This document shows positions 44,773-49,662 of a stretch of 49,662 bases of DNA, piece by piece. The position numbers and the translations under genes are program-made. The stretch lies in contig DAOPQD010000016.1 in the NCBI GenBank assembly GCA_035347995.1, forward strand, positions 1 to 49,662, read 5' to 3'. The notes below the pieces were generated by a model. That model saw only the letters and a program-made list of their open reading frames with translations, was not told where the DNA came from and ran no database searches. The stretch is from JAAZNO01 sp012798275 (GTDB lineage: Bacteria > Chloroflexota > Anaerolineae > B4-G1 > SLSP01). How positions within the stretch are numbered: position 1 is the stretch's first letter; each line of letters starts with the position of its first letter.

Positions 44773-45756
44773 TCAGTCCGGCGGGAGGGCGATCTCATAG
44801 GGCGGGGACATCAGCCGCTCCAGATAGGCGCGCTCGACCCGGCGCTGCGCCTGGATCTGCCGCCGCTTGCGCGCCATCCGCGGCAAACCGCCCACGCCCG
44901 CCGCCATGCCGCGCAGGGTGGCGCGCGCTTCCTTGCCGCGCCACGCTTTGAGCGCAGCCCATCCAGTATGCCTCACGCCGCCCAACACCTCGCGCCAATG
45001 CGCTCGCCAGAGGTCCGCCGGATAATTCTTTGCCAGCACCCACAGGCGATTGCGCCCGTCATAGAAAGAAGCGGTCACGCCCCCGCCGGAAGCCTTGAGT
45101 TTATGATAGACCACCGCCGAAGGGACGTAGAGACAGCGCCAGCCGGCCAGCTGCGCCCGCCACGCCAGGTCCACGTCCTCCAGGGAAAAGAAGAAGTCGT
45201 CGTCCAGCAGGCCGATCTCCTCCAACATGCGTCGCCGGTAGGCCGCGCTGCCCCCACACGCGCTGAAGACGTAGGCCGGGTGATCGTACTGCCCCTCATC
45301 CCGCTCCCAAACGCCACGATTGTGCGGCAGACCATCCAGCGTAACGAAATCCCCGGCGGTGTGAAACGTGTCGCGGCGGTCGAAGAGCAGCATTTTGGAG
45401 GCGATCAGCCCCACGTCGGGATGGGCCTCGAAGGCGGCGGCGATCTCAGCCAGCCAGCGCGGGTCAGCCTCCGTGTCGTTATTCAGCAAGAGGACGAGGG
45501 CGCCCCGCGCGGCGGCAAAGCCCGCGTTGCAGGCGCCGGTGAAACCACGATTGCGCTCCAGCGGTAGCACACGCACCTCAGGGTAACGGGCCAGCACGGC
45601 GAGCGACGCATCCGTCGAGGCGTTGTCCACCACAATGATCTCGAAATCCCGCCAGGTTTGCGCTCGCAGGCTTTCCAGGCAGCCGGGCAGGTGCGGCGCC
45701 CCATTCCAGTTGGGGATGATCACCGAGAGTTGGGGAGTGATCGAATCACCCATCAC
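44773..45756 (-). CDS. Glycosyltransferase, family GT2
   Basis: A 327-residue GT-A enzyme of the rhamnosyl/glucosyl type. LSVIIPNWNGAPHL opens the fold, VVDNASTD and RGFTGACNAGF are donor-site loops, and LLLNNDTEADPRW contains the DxD-like metal site. FFFSLEDVDLAWRAQLAGW is the ED-type catalytic motif. It starts 12 bp after rmlD and is probably cotranscribed, so dTDP-rhamnose is a likely donor. It has a basic C-terminus with no membrane helix. Confidence 0.92.
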   Translation of the reverse strand: MMGDSITPQLSVIIPNWNGAPHLPGCLESLRAQTWRDFEIIVVDNASTDASLAVLARYPEVRVLPLERNRGFTGACNAGFAAARGALVLLLNNDTEADPRWLAEIAAAFEAHPDVGLIASKMLLFDRRDTFHTAGDFVTLDGLPHNRGVWERDEGQYDHPAYVFSACGGSAAYRRRMLEEIGLLDDDFFFSLEDVDLAWRAQLAGWRCLYVPSAVVYHKLKASGGGVTASFYDGRNRLWVLAKNYPADLWRAHWREVLGGVRHTGWAALKAWRGKEARATLRGMAAGVGGLPRMARKRRQIQAQRRVERAYLERLMSPPYEIALPPD

Positions 45757-45768
45757 GGAGCGGCTCGC

Positions 45769-46599
45769 TCACGCGCTCAGAAATTCCGCCAGGGCCGCTT
45801 GCCACGGGCGGAAGGTGATGCCGAGCGCCGCGGCGGCGTTGTTCGCCAGAGGCGCATAGGCAGGCGGCGTGCTCGCGCGTTGGAACTCCGCCAGCGCGAG
45901 CGGCTCCACGGGGATGGATTCCCGTCCACTGAGGCGCAGGATTTCCCTGGCGAAGTCGTAGCGCGAAGCGGCGCCCGCGTTGACGGCGTGATAGACGCCG
46001 TAGGCGTGCGTCTCGATGAGGGCCGCGATGGCGCGTGCAAGATCCACGACATACGTGGGATTGCCCACCTCATCCGCGACGACCTTCAGGCTGCCGCGCT
46101 CGTCCGCCAGCTGCAGGATGCGATGCGGAAAATTGCGTCCGCCCGGCGCGTACAGCCAGGCGGTGCGGACGATGTAAAAGCGCGTGAGGAGGTTCTGCAC
46201 ATACCACTCCCCCGCCAGCTTGGAGCGCCCGTAGGCGTTGATGGGATTGCGCGGCGCCCATTCGTGGTAAGGCTCGGTTGCCTGGCCATCGAAGACCTCG
46301 TTGGTGCTCACGTAAAGCATCTCAGCCCCCACCTCGGCGGCCGCCAGCGCGACGTTCTGCGTCCCCATGCCGTTGACCCGGTACGCCAGGTCCGGGTCGC
46401 GCGCGCAACCCTCCACATCCGTCATCGCGGCGGGATGGAGGATAAGGTCGGGGCGAAAATCGCGGATCGCAGCGCGCAGCGCGCCCCGGTCGGTGATGTC
46501 ATATTCGGGCAGATCCACGCCCGCCACCTCATGTCCCGCCAACAGCGGCAACAGCGCGCGGCCCAACTGTCCCTTATGTCCGGTCAACACCATGCGCAT
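45769..46599 (-). CDS. rmlD: dTDP-4-dehydrorhamnose reductase
   Basis: A 276-residue short-chain dehydrogenase that reduces dTDP-4-keto-L-rhamnose to dTDP-L-rhamnose with NAD(P)H, the last step of rhamnose donor synthesis. Motifs are the nucleotide loop GHKGQLG (7-13), STNEVFDG, the catalytic YGRSK (Tyr-x3-Lys) near residue 120, and TAWLYAPGGRNF. GAGGTG precedes ATG 46599. rmlA, rmlB and rmlC are not in the window. The downstream GT2 gene could use the product. Confidence 0.9.
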   Translation of the reverse strand: MRMVLTGHKGQLGRALLPLLAGHEVAGVDLPEYDITDRGALRAAIRDFRPDLILHPAAMTDVEGCARDPDLAYRVNGMGTQNVALAAAEVGAEMLYVSTNEVFDGQATEPYHEWAPRNPINAYGRSKLAGEWYVQNLLTRFYIVRTAWLYAPGGRNFPHRILQLADERGSLKVVADEVGNPTYVVDLARAIAALIETHAYGVYHAVNAGAASRYDFAREILRLSGRESIPVEPLALAEFQRASTPPAYAPLANNAAAALGITFRPWQAALAEFLSA

Positions 46600-47299
46600 C
46601 TTTCACCTCGTCGTTTTTATCCTGACGCCCAGCGAGAATTCCACGGTCGCCGGGGCCAGGCCGAAGACCGGCCCCGCACCCCCTATCATACCCAAAGGTG
46701 GGAAATTTGTCGAATGGGAGGATGGGTATCCAGCCTCCAGCATCCAGCAACCAGTATCCAGCAACCAGTATCCAGCCTCCAGCTTCCAGCCACCAGTATC
46801 CAGCCACCAGTATCCAGCAACCAGCAACCAGCATCCAGCAACCAGTATCCAGCCACCAGTATCCAGCCACCAGCTTCCAGCAACCAGTATCCAGCAACCA
46901 GCCCCCAGCAACCAGCCACCAGCCCCCAGTAACCAGCCCCCAGCCCCCAGTAACCAGCAACCAGCAACCAGCAACCAGCCCCCAGTATCCAGCAACCAGT
47001 ATCCAGCAACCAGTATCCAGCAACCAGTATCCAGCAGCCAGCATCCAGCCACCAGTATCCAGTATTGCCACTCCCTCTCTTTGGAATAAAATAGCGCTGA
47101 GCAACTTCTTGGGATTCTATCCGGGGGCATCCGCAGGCCATTTTTGGGGAAACGCCATGTACTGCTCGTTATGAAAACAAATCATGAATGCACTTGCCCA
47201 CGGCGTGATTACCGAATTGAATTGTGAAAGTTCATAAGTTCGCACCACCTTTGCCACGCAAGTAATTTTTCGGGTTTGCCGATTTTCACAGGGGTTACC
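46600..47299. other. Intergenic region with heptamer array
   Basis: 700 bp between divergent genes. It holds the leader of rmlD, the 48-unit heptamer array (46730-47065), and about 230 bp of lower-GC DNA before the methyltransferase gene in which I see no clear promoter. Long open frames through the array on both strands are artefacts of a repeat without stop codons. Confidence 0.7.
46730..47065 (-). repeat. Heptanucleotide tandem array, 48 units of CCAGNNN (inverse of the 8900-9074 array)
   Basis: Forty-eight 7-bp units in unbroken register from 46730 to 47065. Units include CCAGCAA, CCAGTAT, CCAGCCA, CCAGCCC, CCAGTAA, CCAGCTT and CCAGCAT. Complemented and rotated these are CTGGTTG, CTGGATA, CTGGTGG, CTGGGGG and so on, so the family is the same as at 8900-9074 but inverted. 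CCAGTAT is frequent here and absent from the other array. It sits just upstream of both rmlD and the methyltransferase gene. Confidence 0.95.
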
Positions 47300-48307
47300 G
47301 TGAACGAAATCATCATCCATGACAGCCATTTCTACAACGAGGATTGTATCACCGGCTGCCAGGCCCACCTCCCCGATGGCAGTGTGGACCTCATCGTCAC
47401 CGATCCACCCTACGGCATCGCCGGGGACACGCTCCACAAGCACTACAACCGCAACGAGGCCTTTGTCATGGACGGCTACATCGAAGTGCCGGCCGCCGAC
47501 TATGGCGATTTCAGCCGGCGCTGGATCGCCGAAGCGGCCCGCATCCTGCGGCCTAACGGCGCGATCTACATCGTGTCCGGCTACACGCAGCTGTATCACG
47601 TCCTCGCCGCGCTGCGCGCCACAGAGCTGCTCGAGGTGAATCACCTCATCTGGAAGTACAATTTCGGCGTCTTCACCCGCACCAAGTACGTCTCCTCGCA
47701 CTATCACATCCTCTACTACGAAAAACCCGGCCCCGGCAAGCGCACCTTCAACCTCACCTGCCGCTACGGCTTGCGAGAAAATGCCCCCGACGGCGGCTCA
47801 CTCAATTACCAGGATCGCGAAGACGTCTGGATCATCAACCGCGAGTACAAACCGGGGCAGGTGAAGAACAAGAACGAATTGCCCACCGCCCTGTTGATCA
47901 AAATGCTCCAGTACAGCAGCCATGAGGGCGACCTGATCTGCGACCCTTTCCTGGGCGGCTTTTCGACCGCGCGGGTGGCGTTGGGACTCAACCGGCGTTG
48001 CGTCGGCTTCGAGCTCTCCCCGGCGGCCTTCGACAGGGGCGTGGCGCGGCTGCAGACGCTCACCCCCGGCGATTTGCTGGGCCAGCTGCGTCAGCCCCAA
48101 ACGGAGACGCTGGCCAATCAAGGGCGCAGCTGGGACGAGGCGGAAATCACGGCGTTGCTGGCCCGCTATGAGGCGCTCCGCGCCGAGGGGAAGACCAAAA
48201 AAGCCGCCTTCGAGATCCTCTCCGCGGAATTTGGGCGCGGGCGCTGGGCGCTGGAACGGATCCTCAAACGGCGACGGGGGGCGACGGATGGCGACCCTAT
48301 CGGCTAG
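47300..48307 (+). CDS. Site-specific DNA methyltransferase, beta class (probably N6-adenine or N4-cytosine)
   Basis: A 335-residue enzyme. The catalytic motif DPPY is at 35-38 and the AdoMet-binding DPFLGG at 215-220, i.e. motif IV precedes motif I, the beta-class order. KYNFGVFTRTKYVSSHYHILYYEK is a conserved region between them. The C-terminal 75 residues look helical and basic (TKKAAFEILSAEFGRGRWALERILKRR), possibly for target recognition. I chose GTG 47300, with AGGGG 6 nt upstream; an upstream TTG at 47276 is possible. It overlaps the next gene by 20 nt, an arrangement typical of restriction-modification pairs. The recognition sequence cannot be read. Confidence 0.9.
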   Translation: MNEIIIHDSHFYNEDCITGCQAHLPDGSVDLIVTDPPYGIAGDTLHKHYNRNEAFVMDGYIEVPAADYGDFSRRWIAEAARILRPNGAIYIVSGYTQLYHVLAALRATELLEVNHLIWKYNFGVFTRTKYVSSHYHILYYEKPGPGKRTFNLTCRYGLRENAPDGGSLNYQDREDVWIINREYKPGQVKNKNELPTALLIKMLQYSSHEGDLICDPFLGGFSTARVALGLNRRCVGFELSPAAFDRGVARLQTLTPGDLLGQLRQPQTETLANQGRSWDEAEITALLARYEALRAEGKTKKAAFEILSAEFGRGRWALERILKRRRGATDGDPIG

Positions 48308-49331
48308 ACAGCCGCCCTCCGGCGGCGGTGCCGCCTCAGGGGCCTTTGGCCACCAGCCCTTTGACCGCGCCGCGATCCTGGAGCGCTTCCCCTGGCTCGC
48401 TCCCAACGACGAGCCGGCGCTGCTCATCATCGGCGACGACCTCGACGCCGCGCTGAGCGCCGTCCTCTTCCTCCACACCCATCCGCGCGCGCAGCTCGCC
48501 GGCGTCTATCATGAATATCGCCGTGTCCATCACGCCGCCGGGCTCACCTGGGAGCAGCTGCTCGATGGGCTGTGGCTCGATCTCGACATCTATCATCCGC
48601 AGGTACGTTCGCTGGGACATCACATCACGCGGCTCGACCCCGGCGAGTCCCTGCCGGGATTTGTCCACAACTGCAATCCCAACACCCTGGCAGGAATCAG
48701 CCGTCAACACTTCCGCCACAAATACCCGCTGGGGACGATCCACTTTCTCCTGTGGCTCTACGCCGTGGAGATCCCGGCGCATCCGCACGCGGAAGCTCTC
48801 ATCTGGCTGGCGGATTCGGCCTACATCAACGGGCAGACGCAGAGCTTCAAGAACGGGACGCCGCGCGCCGGTTTTCGCTGGAACGTGGCGGAGTGGCTGC
48901 AGGTCGTGCTGCCGTTGCCCTCCCTGCTGCGCAGCTTCGCCGCGCTCGACACGCCGGAATTCGAGCAGCGGATGGCGGCGCTGCACCGACGCATGGCGCA
49001 GCGCGGCTTCGTCCAGGGCATGGGACAGGTCGCCTCGCGGCATCTGCAGCTCGCCGGCTATCAATGTCAGCCGCAGGGGGCCATTGCGCCCTATCTCCGC
49101 AACCTGCTCGCCTTCATCGCGCAGCACACCGGCTGGATGGCGCGCCCGGAGCAATTGAGCCTCCTGGGGAAGGAGCTCCGCACGCGCGAGGGGCGCCGCG
49201 AGCGGGCTGATCTCGCCGCAGTGCAGCGCGTGGGACTGAGGCGCTTTCTCGAAGAGCAGGGCATCTTCTCCTACGTGTTCGACTTCAGCCGGCGCATTAA
49301 CTACACCGTCATGTCGCCGGCCGCGCCTTGA
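48288..49331 (+). CDS. Unknown protein coupled to the methyltransferase, DHH-phosphoesterase-like motifs
   Basis: A 347-residue protein I do not recognise as a named family. It overlaps the methyltransferase by 20 nt (ATG 48288, with GGCGACGG upstream), so the two are coexpressed. IIGDDLDAALSAVLF (47-61) and LWLDLDIYHPQVRSLGHHI (95-113) resemble motif I (DxD) and the Asp plus D/G-H-H motifs of DHH phosphoesterases. HNCNPNTLAG, QHFRHKYPLGTIHF and SAYINGQTQSFKNG are further polar blocks. No membrane helix or signal. Its position suggests a restriction nuclease or an accessory DNA-processing enzyme. The DHH link is an inference from motif spacing. Confidence 0.75.
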   Translation: MATLSARQPPSGGGAASGAFGHQPFDRAAILERFPWLAPNDEPALLIIGDDLDAALSAVLFLHTHPRAQLAGVYHEYRRVHHAAGLTWEQLLDGLWLDLDIYHPQVRSLGHHITRLDPGESLPGFVHNCNPNTLAGISRQHFRHKYPLGTIHFLLWLYAVEIPAHPHAEALIWLADSAYINGQTQSFKNGTPRAGFRWNVAEWLQVVLPLPSLLRSFAALDTPEFEQRMAALHRRMAQRGFVQGMGQVASRHLQLAGYQCQPQGAIAPYLRNLLAFIAQHTGWMARPEQLSLLGKELRTREGRRERADLAAVQRVGLRRFLEEQGIFSYVFDFSRRINYTVMSPAAP

Positions 49332-49445
49332 GCGCTTGCGCAAAATCGCCGCCTGGACGTATAATCGAAGAAGACGCCCTGTGCTGGCGCACACCGCGCA
49401 AGCACGAAAATGTGAGGCGCGAGTCGTGAACAGAGGCTGTGATGA

Positions 49446-49506
49446 CTCACCGGTTCGGCGGGGGATTCCATCCCCAGCCTGACATGAGCCAACCGCGCTG
49501 AAGCGC
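49446..49506 (+). repeat. Dispersed repeat (CTCACCGGTTCG ... GCGCTGAAGCGC), copy 2
   Basis: It shares CTCACCGGTTCG (49446-49457) and ACCGCGCTGAAGCGC (to 49506) with the copy at 40726-40762. About 27 extra bases between them include a small hairpin (GGGGATTCCATCCCC). Confidence 0.75.
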
Positions 49507-49513
49507 GTTGTTG

Positions 49514-49662
49514 CTGTAGCTTTTGCCCCTCCCCAGCCCCCTCCCCAACGGCGTTTGCGCCGTTGGGGAGGGGGAGAAAAAATAAGGGGGTTTTGCAGGC
49601 GGGCTACGCCCGCCTGCAAAACCCCACAAAAAAAAGTTCCCCTTCTCCCCGCGCAAGGCGCG
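49514..49662 (-). repeat. Three-hairpin composite dispersed repeat, copy 2, cut by the window end
   Basis: The inverse of 18022-18200: CTGTAGCTTTTGCCCCTCC, then a palindrome of CTCCCCAACGGCG with its complement. GCAGGCGGGC-TAC-GCCCGCCTGC and the start of the C/G-rich hairpin follow at the very end. The order of the three hairpins and the A/T joints match the first copy. Confidence 0.87.

Larger units (their letters stand above)
49332..49662. other. Intergenic compound repeat region at the window end
   Basis: 331 bp without a gene. In order it holds a plus-strand promoter-like pair (TTGCGC 49336-49341, 18 nt, TATAAT 49360-49365), degenerate GTGAGNN heptamers (49412-49432), dispersed repeat copy 2 (49446-49506), and the three-hairpin element copy 2 (49514 to the end). 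Confidence 0.6.

Noticed and set aside
46730..47065. Possible CRISPR array
   Set aside because: The repeat is only 7 bp with no spacers, and no cas genes are present in the window.
45658..47174. Long plus- and minus-strand frames running through the heptamer array
   Set aside because: A 7-bp repeat without stop codons gives open frames by default. The products are low-complexity Trp/Leu/Val/Gly or Pro/Ser/Gln strings and have no ribosome sites.

Overview
The window is about 50 kb of GC-rich bacterial chromosome (roughly 60-65% GC by eye). Its genes lie in short operons on both strands, separated by unusual short repeats. I infer a member of the Chloroflexota, perhaps Anaerolineae-like. The grounds are an FMN-riboswitch-controlled RibXY-type flavin transporter, LysW-like and FIST proteins, many membrane-anchored proteins with proline/threonine-rich stalks, and heptanucleotide arrays. 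The taxon is an inference; the 16S gene in the window would settle it.

Layout. 1-5400: a complete rRNA operon on the minus strand (16S, tRNA-Ile, tRNA-Ala, 23S, 5S) with tandem promoters, two boxA copies, 16S and 23S processing stems and a terminator. 5484-7823: a secreted VIT/VWA protein. 7846-10992: extended -10 promoter, FMN riboswitch, terminator, then permease, binding lipoprotein and ATPase of a probable riboflavin importer. 10979-15291: a GH36 alpha-galactosidase and aspS on the minus strand. 15364-17644: a bifunctional (p)ppGpp synthetase/hydrolase divergent from aspS. 17645-18229: palindromic repeat DNA. 18230-21246: a low-GC acetyltransferase, a SurA-like foldase, and the rpsF-ssb-rpsR operon. 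21374-21776: RNase P RNA. 21834-25621: a four-gene minus-strand operon (acylphosphatase, FecR-like membrane protein, AIR-synthase-like protein, degenerate metallophosphoesterase).

25860-28441: a glycosyltransferase and an initiating sugar-phosphate transferase (exopolysaccharide). 28471-30573: an M20 hydrolase and pseudouridine-5'-phosphate glycosidase. 30614-35441: a response regulator without a phosphoacceptor Asp, a LysW-like zinc-ribbon protein and a large hybrid-sensor membrane histidine kinase. 35471-36742: peptidase T. 36764-40382: a minus-strand operon of site-2 protease, HEAT-repeat protein and secreted HExxH metalloprotease. 40857-44702: a GH99-like secreted protein, a FIST sensor protein and a TauE/SafE permease. 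44773-46599: rmlD and a family 2 glycosyltransferase. 46730-47065: a 48-unit heptamer array. 47300-49331: a DNA methyltransferase overlapped by a gene of unknown family with DHH-phosphoesterase-like motifs, the best candidate for an undescribed (restriction-like) system. 49332-49662: compound repeat DNA running off the end.

The most interesting points are the methyltransferase plus DHH-like pair, the precise antiterminator/terminator switch of the FMN riboswitch, two families of heptanucleotide repeats, a three-hairpin dispersed element, and several proteins that have lost signature catalytic residues (receiver domain, metallophosphoesterase, SSB tip, LysW tail).
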